This document shows positions 8,648-16,797 of a stretch of 64,000 nucleotides of DNA, one piece after another (position 1 is the first letter of the stretch; each line of letters begins with the position of its first letter). Under the pieces are notes generated by a model. The model saw only the letters and a program-made list of their open reading frames with translations, did no database searches and was not told the origin of the DNA. Position numbers and translations under genes: made by a program. Source of the stretch: Streptomyces sp. NBC_01446 (GTDB taxonomy: Bacteria; Actinomycetota; Actinomycetes; Streptomycetales; Streptomycetaceae); the NCBI RefSeq assembly GCF_026340095.1, contig NZ_JAPEPO010000001.1, positions 6,286,001 to 6,350,000 of the forward strand, given 5' to 3'.

Positions 8648-10063
8648 GTGACGTCCCGTATCCCGCGCGACTCCAGGCTCCGACTCGTCGGCCCGCGCAC
8701 CCTCGCCGCCGCCCCCGTGCGGGCCGACGGAGTGGTGACCCAGGCTCGCCCGCCCCGCCCGGCGCCCCGCCCGCCGGAGGGCACCCCACCACCGGCGGAA
8801 CTGGCCCGCATGGCCCGCCGCGGCCTCGCCGACGCCGTCCGCGTGGCCCGCTGGGCCGACGCCGTCCTCAGCCCCGGCAGCGGCCAAGGCGCCCCCGACG
8901 GCAGGGGCGCCCTCTCCGCACCCACCGCCGAACGCGCGGCGGCCGACCTGGAGCTGACCGCGCGACAGGTCCGCGCCGACTGGGACACCGCACGCCTCGC
9001 GGGCCTCGTCGAGGTGCACGGCGACAGCGCGCGCCCCGGCTGGCGCCTGCGCGCCTGGGACCGCGACGACACCGCCGTGCTGCGCGGCTGGGTCGCGCTC
9101 TTCGACGCCTGGTCCCTGGCCCACCCCGCCGACGAGACCCTGGAGGCCGCCGCGGTCGCCGAGGTCGTCTCGGCGATGCCCCAGGTGCTCTCCCTCCTCC
9201 AGCTCTCGGCCGGCCCGGTCCCCGTCCCGCAACTCCTCGACCTGCTCGGCCAGCGCGTCGAGGAACTGCGCACGGAGCGCTGCGAGATCCCCTACGGTCC
9301 GCAGCCCGAGCGCACGGGACCCGCGACCGGCACCACCGGCACCGACCTCCCCCCGCTCCTCGACTGGGCCCTGCACGGCCTGGCCGCCGTCGGCGCCCTC
9401 ACCTACGCCGACGGCCAGGCCACCCTCACGCCGCTCGGCAGCTGGGCGGTCTGGGTCAAGCTGGAGCAGATCTGCGTGGCCGCCCAGTCCCCGGCGGGCA
9501 ACATCGAGCAGTCCGCCGAGGACATGCTCAGAGGCTGCGCACGGCTGCGCCCGAACGCGGCCCGTGCCGAGTACCGCGCCTGGCTCGCCGCCCGCCCCGT
9601 CGGCAGCGCCGTCACCGAGCTGATCGCCGCCGCACGCGGCGAGGACGCCCTGCTGCGCGGCCTGGCCTTCGAGGCCCTGCGCGTCGTCGGAGCCCCCGCC
9701 GAGCCCGTCGTCCGATCCGTCGCCGACGAGCCGTCCCTGCGCCCCTACGCGCTGCTGTGGCTCGCCGAGTACGAAGGCGCCGATCCCGAGGACGTCCACA
9801 TGGTGCTGACCCGCGAGGAGACGACCTGGCTGTGGGTGGACACCGCGGCGGCCGTCGCGGACCACGGCGAGGCCCAGCTCCTCGTGCGCCATCTGGAGTC
9901 CGCCGTGCAGCCCACCGTGCCGGCACTGCTCGACGAGGTCCGGGCGGCCGGGCATCCGCGTACCGTGCAGGTGCTCGTCGCGCTGGCCGCGGCGCACCCG
10001 GATCCGGCGCTCGCCAAGGCCGTCCGCCGGGCCGCCTTCCAGGTGCACACCGGAGGCGTGTGA
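8648..10063 (+). CDS. Conserved-looking hypothetical protein, Ala/Leu-rich
   Basis: About 471 residues from the GTG at 8648. An in-frame TTG at 8612 would add 12 residues. I do not recognise a family. The N-terminal 60 residues are Arg/Pro/Ala-rich; the rest is a regular, helix-rich Ala/Leu/Val/Asp sequence with no membrane segments and no signal peptide. The C-terminal third (LRGLAFEALRVVGAPAEP, HPRTVQVLVALAAAHPD) looks like short helical repeats of the HEAT kind. Codon use fits the neighbours, so it is a real gene. It converges on the VOC gene with only 16 bases between them. Confidence 0.85.
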   Translation: MTSRIPRDSRLRLVGPRTLAAAPVRADGVVTQARPPRPAPRPPEGTPPPAELARMARRGLADAVRVARWADAVLSPGSGQGAPDGRGALSAPTAERAAADLELTARQVRADWDTARLAGLVEVHGDSARPGWRLRAWDRDDTAVLRGWVALFDAWSLAHPADETLEAAAVAEVVSAMPQVLSLLQLSAGPVPVPQLLDLLGQRVEELRTERCEIPYGPQPERTGPATGTTGTDLPPLLDWALHGLAAVGALTYADGQATLTPLGSWAVWVKLEQICVAAQSPAGNIEQSAEDMLRGCARLRPNAARAEYRAWLAARPVGSAVTELIAAARGEDALLRGLAFEALRVVGAPAEPVVRSVADEPSLRPYALLWLAEYEGADPEDVHMVLTREETTWLWVDTAAAVADHGEAQLLVRHLESAVQPTVPALLDEVRAAGHPRTVQVLVALAAAHPDPALAKAVRRAAFQVHTGGV

Positions 10064-10079
10064 CACCGCGTCCCCGCGA

Positions 10080-10490
10080 TCAGGCGGGTATCTCCGGCGC
10101 GTACGTCCCGAAGCTCCACACGTTGCCCTCGGCGTCCTTGGCCAGGTAGTCCCGGGAGCCGTAGTCCTGGTCCGTCGGGGGCATCAGGATCTCCACGCCG
10201 TGCTCGACGGCCCGGCGGTGATGGGCGTCGACATCGTCCACGACGACATAGATCCCGGTCGGTCCGGCGCCCCGCATGGCCTCGTCGAAGCGGCCGCCGC
10301 GGCCCTTCGAGCCGAGCATCACCGCGCCGTTCCCGTACGTCAGCTCGGCGTGCATCACCGAGCCGCCCTCGCCCTCGTACACGGCCGCGGCGGTGAAGCC
10401 GAACGCCGAGGTCAGCTGCTCGATCGCGGCCTTCGCGTCGGCGTACAGCAAGGACGGGTAGAGACTCGCGCGCCCCTTCGCACCGCTCAC
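10080..10490 (-). CDS. VOC (glyoxalase/bleomycin-resistance fold) family protein
   Basis: 136 residues with the two beta-alpha-beta-beta-beta modules of the vicinal oxygen chelate fold: LYPSLLYADAKAAIEQLTSAFGF, HAELTYGNGAVMLGS, GIYVVVDDVDAHH and DAEGNVWSFGTY. It resembles the PhnB-like subgroup. A GTG at 10499 overlaps its own GAAGGAG ribosome site, whereas the GTG at 10490 sits 8 bases after it, so I use 10490. The reaction is unknown. Confidence 0.88.
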   Translation of the reverse strand: MSGAKGRASLYPSLLYADAKAAIEQLTSAFGFTAAAVYEGEGGSVMHAELTYGNGAVMLGSKGRGGRFDEAMRGAGPTGIYVVVDDVDAHHRRAVEHGVEILMPPTDQDYGSRDYLAKDAEGNVWSFGTYAPEIPA

Positions 10491-10581
10491 TGTGCTCACT
10501 CCTTCTTCGCCGGTCCGGAATGCGCTGCCGGATCCAGCCTGGCACCCGGCACCGACAATCCGCCCCGAGAGGCGCCACCGC

Positions 10582-11460
10582 TCACCGGAACGTGTTGCAC
10601 CGCGCCATGTCGCCGCTGCGGTAGCCCTCGTAGAACCACTGCTGCCGCTGCTGGGCCGAGCCGTGCGTCCAGGTCTCGGGCGTCACCCGGCCCTGGAACC
10701 TCTCCTGGATCCGGTCGTCGCCGACGGCGGCCGCCGCGTCCAGGCCGTCTCGGATGTCCGCGTCGGTCAGGTTCGTGATCAAGGGCTTGCCCGTCTTGTC
10801 GTCGGGCGTCGTCGTCGCGTGGTGCGCCCAGACCCCGGCGTAGCAGTCCGCCTGGAGCTCGACCCGCACCGCGTTGCTGTTCCGCCCCGTACGCCCGTCC
10901 TGGGAGCGCTGGAGCGTCCCCATCAGGTTCTGCACGTGGTGCCCGTACTCGTGCGCCACCACGTAGGCCTGCGCGAAGGGACCGCCGCTGGAGCCGAACT
11001 TGGTGCGCAGCTCGTCGAAGAAGCCCAGGTCCAGATAGACCTTGCGGTCGCCCGGGCAGTAGAAGGGCCCGACCGCCGAGGTCGCCGTGCCGCAAGCGGT
11101 GGTGACCTGGCCGGTGTAGAACACGGTCTGCGCGGGGGAGTAGGTGCCCCCGCGGTCGCGGAACTCCTGACGCCAGTAGTCCTGGACGCTGTTGACGACC
11201 GCCACGATGCGGCAGTCCTCCTTGTTGTTCGCGTCCTGGCCCGTACGGCAGTCCTGGCTGACCTGGGCCGCGGACGAGACGCTGGTGTCGGGTTCGCCAC
11301 TGTCGGAGGAGAGGCCGAATTCGTTCGTGCCGAAGAAGAGGCCGACCAGGACGGCGAGCAGGCCCGCGAGGCCGGCGCCGACGGTCCGCCGGCCGCCAGG
11401 GACCCGGCGCCCGTCCTGGACCTCGGAGGTGTCCAGGTCGGCGTCGTCGTCGAACTGCAT
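10582..11460 (-). CDS. Neutral zinc metallopeptidase (YpfJ/PF04228 type), membrane-anchored
   Basis: 292 residues. A charged N terminus is followed by one membrane segment at about 28-46 and then an extracytoplasmic domain. The zinc motif HEYGHH is at 170-175, and the following ELQADCYAGVWA (from about 201) supplies the third ligand, as in the family. Several cysteines (71, 83, 123, 135, 206 and one near the C terminus) could form disulfides outside the cell. It is divergent from the ABC-F gene. The substrate is unknown. Confidence 0.9.
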   Translation of the reverse strand: MQFDDDADLDTSEVQDGRRVPGGRRTVGAGLAGLLAVLVGLFFGTNEFGLSSDSGEPDTSVSSAAQVSQDCRTGQDANNKEDCRIVAVVNSVQDYWRQEFRDRGGTYSPAQTVFYTGQVTTACGTATSAVGPFYCPGDRKVYLDLGFFDELRTKFGSSGGPFAQAYVVAHEYGHHVQNLMGTLQRSQDGRTGRNSNAVRVELQADCYAGVWAHHATTTPDDKTGKPLITNLTDADIRDGLDAAAAVGDDRIQERFQGRVTPETWTHGSAQQRQQWFYEGYRSGDMARCNTFR

Positions 11461-11589
11461 GGCCGCACCGCCCTCTACCGCACGTCAGGGGCGGCGGCCC
11501 GCCGCCCAACGCCCACTATCGAACAGTTCGTGGTGGTCTGCCCCTCGGTCCGGGAACGGCAGGGCGGAAAACTGTTTGCATCGCCCCGT

Positions 11590-11680
11590 TAGACTTGGCC
11601 CATGGCCATTCTCCGCATGCACTAGACGGCTCATCGCCCTCAGTAGCCCTTCCGCCGTCCATAGACCTGCTCAGGAGTCT
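11590..11680 (+). promoter_or_regulatory. Candidate promoter, leader and SD-sequestering hairpin of the ABC-F gene
   Basis: A -10-like TAGACT (11590-11595) lies exactly 6 bases before an ATG at 11602, the arrangement typical of leaderless transcripts. Downstream, AGACCT (11663-11668) can pair with AGG..TCT (11673-11680), burying the AGGAG ribosome site of the ABC-F gene. I found no convincing -35. Together these suggest leader-peptide control; this is inference from sequence only. Confidence 0.4.
11602..11625 (+). CDS. Possible leaderless leader peptide MAILRMH upstream of ABC-F
   Basis: A complete seven-codon reading frame, ATG GCC ATT CTC CGC ATG CAC TAG, begins where the transcript is predicted to begin and ends 59 bases before the ABC-F GTG. 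Several antibiotic-responsive ABC-F genes in Gram-positive bacteria are known to be controlled by ribosome stalling on short leader ORFs. Whether this one is translated is unknown. Confidence 0.35.
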   Translation: MAILRMH

Positions 11681-11684
11681 GTCC

Positions 11685-13283
11685 GTGATCACCGCTTCCG
11701 GCATCGAGCTGCGCGCCGGCGCCCGCATCCTCATTGAGAACGCCACCTTCCGTATCGCCAAGGGCGACCGCATCGGCCTGGTCGGACGCAACGGCGCGGG
11801 CAAGACGACGCTCACCAAGTGCCTCGCCGGCGAGGGCACCCCGGCCGGGGGCCAGATCGCCCGCTCCGGAGAGGTCGGCTACCTCCCGCAGGACCCCCGC
11901 ACCGGCGACCTCGACATCCTGGCCCGCGACCGCATCCTGTCCGCGCGCGGCCTCGACACCCTGATCCAGAAGATGCGCGACAACGAGCAGCGCATCGCCA
12001 GCGGCACGGGCGCCACGCGCGCGAAGGCGCTCAAGCAGTACGAGCGCCAGGAGACGGAGTTCCTCACCAAGGGCGGGTACGCCGCCGAGGCCGAGGCCGC
12101 CACCATCGCCGCCGCGCTCAACCTGCCCGACCGCGTGCTCGGCCAGCCCCTGCACACGCTCTCCGGCGGTCAGCGCCGCCGTATCGAGCTGGCCCGCATC
12201 CTTTTCTCGGACGCGGACACCCTGCTCCTCGACGAGCCCACGAACCACCTCGACGCCGACTCCATCGTCTGGCTGCGCGACTACCTGAAGTCGTACCGCG
12301 GCGGCTTCATCGTGATCTCCCACGACGTCGACCTCGTCGAGACGGTCGTCAACAAGGTGTTCTACCTGGACGCGAACCGGTCCCAGATCGACGTCTACAA
12401 CATGGGCTGGAAGCTCTACCAGCAGCAGCGCGAGGCCGACGAGAAGCGCCGCAAGCGCGAGCGCCAGAACGCCGAGAAGAAGGCCGCGGCCCTCAACTCC
12501 CAGGCCGACAAGATGCGCGCCAAGGCGACCAAGACCGTCGCCGCGCAGAACATGGCCAAGCGCGCCGACCGGCTGCTCGCCGGGCTCGACGCCGTCCGCG
12601 TCTCCGACAAGGTCGCCAAGCTGCGCTTCCCCGAGCCCTCCCCGTGCGGCAAGACGCCGCTGATGGCCGAGGGCCTGTCGAAGTCGTACGGCTCCCTGGA
12701 GATCTTCACCGACGTCGACCTGGCCATCGACAAGGGCTCGCGCGTCGTCATCCTCGGCCTCAACGGCGCGGGCAAGACCACCCTGCTCAAGCTGCTCGGC
12801 GGAGCCGAGAAGCCCGACACCGGCGAGATCATCGAGGGCCACGGCCTCAAGCTCGGCTACTACGCGCAGGAGCACGAGACCCTCGACCCGGAGCGCACGG
12901 TCCTGGAGAACATGCGCTCCGCCGCCCCCGACCTTGACCTCGTCGAGGTGCGCAAGACGCTCGGCTCGTTCCTGTTCTCCGGGGACGACGTCGACAAGCC
13001 GGCCGGTGTCCTGTCCGGCGGTGAGAAGACCCGCCTCGCGCTCGCCACGCTCGTCGTGTCGTCCGCGAACGTCCTGCTCCTCGACGAGCCCACGAACAAC
13101 CTCGACCCGGCCAGCCGCGAGGAGATCCTCGGCGCGCTGCGCACCTACAAGGGCGCCGTCGTCCTCGTCACCCACGACGAGGGCGCCGTGGACGCGCTCC
13201 AGCCGGAGCGGATCATCCTGCTGCCCGACGGCGTCGAGGACCTCTGGGGCCAGGACTACGCGGATCTGGTCAGCCTCGCCTGA
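11685..13283 (+). CDS. ABC-F family ribosome-associated ATPase
   Basis: 532 residues with two ABC domains and no membrane region. Domain 1 has GRNGAGKTT (about 34-42), LSGGQRRRIELA and LLLDEPTNHLD. A highly charged linker (KRRKRERQNAEKK, about 240-300) corresponds to the P-site tRNA interaction motif. Domain 2 has GLNGAGKTT, LSGGEKTRLA and LLLDEPTNNLD. Members bind the ribosomal E site and act as translation factors or antibiotic-protection proteins. The GTG at 11685 follows AGGAG at the usual distance; the open frame extends upstream to 11595 but without a ribosome site. It stands alone and may be controlled by the short leader ORF. Confidence 0.93.
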   Translation: MITASGIELRAGARILIENATFRIAKGDRIGLVGRNGAGKTTLTKCLAGEGTPAGGQIARSGEVGYLPQDPRTGDLDILARDRILSARGLDTLIQKMRDNEQRIASGTGATRAKALKQYERQETEFLTKGGYAAEAEAATIAAALNLPDRVLGQPLHTLSGGQRRRIELARILFSDADTLLLDEPTNHLDADSIVWLRDYLKSYRGGFIVISHDVDLVETVVNKVFYLDANRSQIDVYNMGWKLYQQQREADEKRRKRERQNAEKKAAALNSQADKMRAKATKTVAAQNMAKRADRLLAGLDAVRVSDKVAKLRFPEPSPCGKTPLMAEGLSKSYGSLEIFTDVDLAIDKGSRVVILGLNGAGKTTLLKLLGGAEKPDTGEIIEGHGLKLGYYAQEHETLDPERTVLENMRSAAPDLDLVEVRKTLGSFLFSGDDVDKPAGVLSGGEKTRLALATLVVSSANVLLLDEPTNNLDPASREEILGALRTYKGAVVLVTHDEGAVDALQPERIILLPDGVEDLWGQDYADLVSLA

Positions 13284-13676
13284 CCCTCCGGCGCCCGCGT
13301 CCGGGCCCGCACGATCACGGTCGGCCGTCAGCACGGCTTGATCGAAAGGCTGATCCACTCGGTATGGATCATTCGGCCGACCCGTGATCCATCATCTGAG
13401 TGAGATCTCCTCGTACCGCGGTGTGTCCTACACGGATTTCGTCGCCGCACCGGCGCCGGGTCCCTTGTGCCGACTGGCAAGGCGCTGACCTGGCCCTTCG
13501 TGGAGGACGCCGTTTCCAACCCTGCCCAGGTGCGCCCGGAACCCTCCATTCCACTCGTGTCGACCGCTTCCCGACCGCACAAGCTCGTCGTACGGACCTT
13601 GCCGAATGGGTGGCCAGGAAGCCCGGGAGGGGTGATCATGAGAAGTCCAGAGCGCACTTCCCATGAGGAGGCACGG
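13284..13676. other. 393-base intergenic stretch
   Basis: I see no gene with convincing codon use here. In-frame extensions of the small HTH gene read into it, but they have no ribosome site and a random-looking protein. The only structure I notice is the TGATCCA repeat cluster listed separately at 13351-13391. Confidence 0.6.
13351..13391. repeat. TGATCCA/TGGATCA repeat cluster
   Basis: TGATCCA (13351-13357) and TGGATCA (13365-13371) form an inverted pair with a 7-base spacer. A third copy, TGATCCA, lies at 13385-13391. Three near-identical half-sites in 41 bases of non-coding DNA suggest a dimeric regulator's operator, possibly for the small HTH gene at 13677. No promoter hexamers are clear. 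Confidence 0.4.
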
Positions 13677-13901
13677 GTGGCCGAGACTCTGAAGAAGGGC
13701 AGCCGGGTAACCGGCGCCGCGCGTGACAAGCTCGCGGCAGACCTGAAGAAGAAGTACGACTCCGGTGCGAGCATTCGAGCGCTGGCCGAAGAAACCGGCC
13801 GCTCGTATGGGTTCGTGCACCGGATGCTCAGTGAGTCGGGAGTCACGCTGCGAGGTCGCGGCGGGGCTACACGCGGCAAGAAGGCGACCGCGGCCGGCTG
13901 A
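13677..13901 (+). CDS. Small helix-turn-helix protein
   Basis: 74 residues, MAETLKKGSRVTG..., with a helix-turn-helix at about 24-50 (DSGASIRALAEETGRSYGFVHRML), followed by a basic Gly/Arg/Lys tail (RGRGGATRGKKA). It is a single-domain DNA-binding protein of a kind I recall as widely conserved in Streptomyces. The GTG at 13677 follows GAGGAG at good spacing. Longer starts give unrelated residues. Its target is unknown. Confidence 0.88.
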   Translation: MAETLKKGSRVTGAARDKLAADLKKKYDSGASIRALAEETGRSYGFVHRMLSESGVTLRGRGGATRGKKATAAG

Positions 13902-13934
13902 CCTGGGCAGTGCACAGGCTTCGATGGTGACCAC

Positions 13935-13954
13935 CCGGTCGGTCCGCCGACCGG
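13935..13954 (+). terminator. Short terminator-like hairpin after the HTH gene
   Basis: CCGGTCGG-TCCG-CCGACCGG forms a perfect 8-bp stem 34 bases past the HTH stop and before the enoyl-CoA hydratase gene. It has no U tract, as is common for high-GC terminators. Confidence 0.45.
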
Positions 13955-14043
13955 CCGGTTGGTTACTGTGCAGTAGTTTTAGGGCGTCGACACATCACGC
14001 GTCGCGCGACCCTGTCTCACTGCGCACACCATCGGAGGCACGC

Positions 14044-14856
14044 ATGGCTTCGCTCGACACCGGATCCGGCAAGATCGCACCGGTACTCGACAAGGACGGG
14101 GTCCGCCTCACCGTCGACGGCTCCATCGCCACGGTGACGCTGGCCAACCCGGACAAGCGCAACGCCCAAAGTCCTGCTCTGTGGCGGGCGTTGGCCGACG
14201 CCGGGAAGTCCCTGCCGGGCAGCGTGCGCGTTGTCGTACTGCGCGCGGAGGGACTCTCGTTCTCCGCGGGCCTCGACCGTCAGGCGTTCACGCCCGAGGG
14301 TTTCGACGGCGAGCCGTCCTTCATCGACTTGGCGCGCGGCTCCGACGACGTGCTCGACGACACCATCGCCGAGTACCAGGAGGCGTTCACCTGGTGGCGG
14401 CGCAGCGACATCATCACCGTCGCCGCGGTGCAGGGGCACGCGATCGGCGCGGGCTTCCAGCTCGCCCTCGCCTGCGATCTGCGGATCGCCGCCGAGGACG
14501 TGCAGTTCTCCATGCGCGAGACCAGCCTCGGTCTGGTGCCCGACCTCACCGGCACGCACCCCCTCGTCTCCCTCGTGGGATACGCGCGCGCCCTGGAGAT
14601 CTGCGTCACCGGCCGCTACGTCCACGCCGACGAGGCCGGCCGCATCGGCCTGGCCAACCTCGTGGTGCCCGCCGACCAGCTCGACGCCGCCGCGCGCGAC
14701 CTCGCCGGAGCACTCATCGCCGCGCCCCGCGACGCCGTCATCGAGACCAAGGCCCTGCTCCAGGGCGTCTCCGGACGCTCGTACGAGGAGCAGCGCACCG
14801 CCGAGCGCGCCGCTCAGGGACGCCGGCTCCGGGACCTGGCGGGCCTCGGCGACTGA
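14044..14856 (+). CDS. Enoyl-CoA hydratase/isomerase family protein
   Basis: 270 residues with the crotonase fold: ATVTLANPDKRNAQSPALW, LSFSAGLDRQAF, AVQGHAIGAGFQLALACDLRIA (split here only by prose, one continuous oxyanion-hole region) and MRETSLGLVPDLTG. The second acidic position in SLGLVPD differs from the usual GLxPE pair, so hydratase activity should not be assumed. It is probably involved in acyl-CoA metabolism. The ATG at 14044 follows a GGAGG ribosome site. It converges on the next gene. Confidence 0.9.
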   Translation: MASLDTGSGKIAPVLDKDGVRLTVDGSIATVTLANPDKRNAQSPALWRALADAGKSLPGSVRVVVLRAEGLSFSAGLDRQAFTPEGFDGEPSFIDLARGSDDVLDDTIAEYQEAFTWWRRSDIITVAAVQGHAIGAGFQLALACDLRIAAEDVQFSMRETSLGLVPDLTGTHPLVSLVGYARALEICVTGRYVHADEAGRIGLANLVVPADQLDAAARDLAGALIAAPRDAVIETKALLQGVSGRSYEEQRTAERAAQGRRLRDLAGLGD

Positions 14857-14910
14857 CGCGACCCACACCTGGCCCACGCATGACCGGGGCTGACCCGGGC
14901 CGGACGGCCC

Positions 14911-15645
14911 TCAGTGCACGGCGGTCACCAGAACGGCCACTGACGGATGATCCGCCAGGGCCTCGGTGACCGCCGTCCGCACGTCCCGCGCCACGTCGAG
15001 CGCCCGCCGCCCGCCCGACACGGCCAGTTCGATCCGTACATGGCGGCGCGGCAGCGTCGCCGTGCCCTCGGAACGCTCCCCGATGTGCACCGCACGCCCC
15101 AGGCCGCCCAGCGCACCGGTCAGCCGCGACACCCCCGGCACGGAGAGCGCGGCCTGCCCGGCCCGTTCCTCGTCGCTGTCACCCGTGGCCTGCCGGCTGT
15201 CCACGACATCCGCCTCCGCGTCCACCGAGGCGGGCTGCGCCTGCGCGCCGTCGTCGAGCAGCGCCGTCACCCGCAGGTCCACCTGGACCACCGCGAGCCC
15301 GAGGCCGTCGGACGCCGCGCGGGTCAGGGCCGCGCGCAGCCGGGACGCGGCCGTGGGCAGCGGTTCGTCCGGTGCCGCCGCGCACTCCGCGACGATGCGC
15401 AGCGGCCCCGGCGGCAGAGCACTCGGCGGCGGGGACACCACGGACTCGTAGGAGCCCTCGGGGTCGGCGAGCTCGATGCGCAGGCTTTCCAGCCGCACCC
15501 CCGGCACCGACTGGGCTGTCCGGCGCAACGCCGACCGCGCCGCCGATTCGGCCAGCCAGCACCCGTCCTGCGGCCCTCCGAGCGGTACCAGCCTGCCGAG
15601 CCCGAGCTGGTGTCGTACTGCCTGCGTCCATCGGTCAGCGCTCAT
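14911..15645 (-). CDS. Asp23-cluster-associated protein of unknown function
   Basis: 244 residues. It is soluble, with no signal or membrane segment. The C-terminal half (VRIELAVSGGRRALDVARD, TAVTEALADHP) is alpha/beta and resembles the Asp23/Gls24-like domain pattern seen in the divergent operon. The middle (SRLRAALTRAASDGLGLAVVQVDLRVTALL) repeats the same pattern, suggesting two tandem Asp23-like units. It is transcribed away from the Asp23 operon and shares its 117-base promoter region. Streptomyces genomes often label this protein a nucleopolyhedrovirus P10-like family, a name that says little about function. Confidence 0.8.
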   Translation of the reverse strand: MSADRWTQAVRHQLGLGRLVPLGGPQDGCWLAESAARSALRRTAQSVPGVRLESLRIELADPEGSYESVVSPPPSALPPGPLRIVAECAAAPDEPLPTAASRLRAALTRAASDGLGLAVVQVDLRVTALLDDGAQAQPASVDAEADVVDSRQATGDSDEERAGQAALSVPGVSRLTGALGGLGRAVHIGERSEGTATLPRRHVRIELAVSGGRRALDVARDVRTAVTEALADHPSVAVLVTAVH

Positions 15646-15762
15646 TGCCCCAGCCTGCCGCATCCATGGCGCGCGACCGGGCAACCGCACTTAGTGTGGT
15701 CGAAAGAGCAGTGACTCCCAGAGAACGACCTGAGAGAACCTCTTCGAAAGGGACGACCCGCG

Positions 15763-16224
15763 ATGAGCGACACCGCAGAGAAGCCGGGCGAAGCGACCGG
15801 GGGCAGGACCAGTGTGACCAAGCGGGGCGGCGGATCCGCCGGGACACGAGGACGCACCACCATCGCCGACGGTGTGGTCGAGAAGATCGCCGGCCTCGCC
15901 GCGCGGGACGTCATGGGCGTGCACGCGATGGGCAGCGGCCTGTCCCGCACCTTCGGAGCCGTACGCGACCGGGTGCCCGGCGGCACCAAATCCGTGTCGC
16001 GCGGGGTGAAGGCCGAGGTCGGCGAGGTACAGACGGCGCTCGACCTGGAAATCGTCGTGGAGTACGGGGTGTCGATCGCCGATGTCGCCCGTGACGTGCG
16101 CGAGAACGTGGTCGCGGCCGTCGAGCGCATGACCGGCCTCGAGGTCGTCGAGGTCAACATCGCGGTGAGCGACGTCAAGCTGCCCGACGAAGAGGACGAG
16201 GAGCCGGAGTCCCGGCTTCAGTAA
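15763..16224 (+). CDS. Asp23/Gls24 family envelope stress protein
   Basis: 153 residues. The Asp23 domain spans about 30-140: GRTTIADGVVEKIAGLAARDVMGV, then VKAEVGEVQTALDLEIVVEYG and VRENVVAAVERMTGLEVVEVN. It ends in an acidic tail (DEEDEEPES). In staphylococci, Asp23 sits at the membrane through AmaP and responds to alkaline or cell-wall stress. The first gene of a five-gene operon that also holds a second Asp23 protein and AmaP-like anchors. The ATG follows GAAAGGGACG. Confidence 0.93.
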   Translation: MSDTAEKPGEATGGRTSVTKRGGGSAGTRGRTTIADGVVEKIAGLAARDVMGVHAMGSGLSRTFGAVRDRVPGGTKSVSRGVKAEVGEVQTALDLEIVVEYGVSIADVARDVRENVVAAVERMTGLEVVEVNIAVSDVKLPDEEDEEPESRLQ

Positions 16225-16263
16225 TCACCCGCCCGCGAGCTTGCCCTTGAGGAGGAGCGCTCG

Positions 16264-16449
16264 ATGAACCTGGCCGTGATCGGCATGATCGCCGGAATGG
16301 CTCTCGCTTTCGCCGGATACTTCGGCGGATTCGGGGCCTTCCTGCTGGTGGCGGCGCTCGGCGCCGTCGGCTTCGTCGCCGGCCGGTTCCTCGAGGGGGA
16401 CCTGGAACCCGGTGACTTCTTCCGCTCGCGCGGCGACCGGCGGCGGTGA
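16264..16449 (+). CDS. Small membrane protein of the Asp23 operon
   Basis: 61 residues. About 45 residues are hydrophobic (IGMIAGMALAFAGYFGG, FLLVAALGAVGFVAGRF), giving two short membrane helices. The tail GDLEPGDFFRSRGDRRR is charged and cytoplasmic-looking. It resembles the small DUF2273-type proteins found beside Asp23 genes. It lies 39 bases after the first Asp23 gene with a GAGGAGCG ribosome site. Confidence 0.88.
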   Translation: MNLAVIGMIAGMALAFAGYFGGFGAFLLVAALGAVGFVAGRFLEGDLEPGDFFRSRGDRRR

Positions 16450-16452
16450 CCG

Positions 16453-16797
16453 GTGGCGACGCAGGTCGCGCCCGCCGATCGCGGCGCGACCCGGATCGCC
16501 GACCGGGTCGTCGCGAAGATCGCCGCACAGGCGGCGCGTGAGGCAATCCCCGCCGTTCCGGCGGAGGGCAGCGCCCCGCACGCCACCGTCTCCGTGCGCC
16601 ACGACATCGCCCATGTGCGGATCAGCCTCGAACTGGAGTATCCCGGCGACATCGGAACGCAGTGCGGCGCCGTGCGTCGTCAAGTCGCCGAGCGGGTAAA
16701 GGCGTTGGCGGGGATGGAAGTGCCCGAGGTGGCCGTCCAGGTGGAGCGGCTGCACTCCGAGCACGATCGCGGCGCGGCACAGCGGAGGATCCGATGA
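16453..16797 (+). CDS. Second Asp23/Gls24 family protein
   Basis: 114 residues: ATRIADRVVAKIAAQAAREA, VSVRHDIAHVRISLELEYPG and VRRQVAERVKALAGMEVPEV give the same strand-helix order as the first Asp23 protein, but shorter and without the acidic tail. The GTG at 16453 is 3 bases after the previous stop, and its own stop overlaps the next ATG as ATGA. The tight packing suggests a stoichiometric complex. Confidence 0.88.
   Translation: MATQVAPADRGATRIADRVVAKIAAQAAREAIPAVPAEGSAPHATVSVRHDIAHVRISLELEYPGDIGTQCGAVRRQVAERVKALAGMEVPEVAVQVERLHSEHDRGAAQRRIR

Noticed and set aside
13467..13676. A longer 144-residue version of the small HTH protein
   Set aside because: The added 70 residues have no ribosome site and shadow-like composition; GAGGAG precedes the GTG at 13677.
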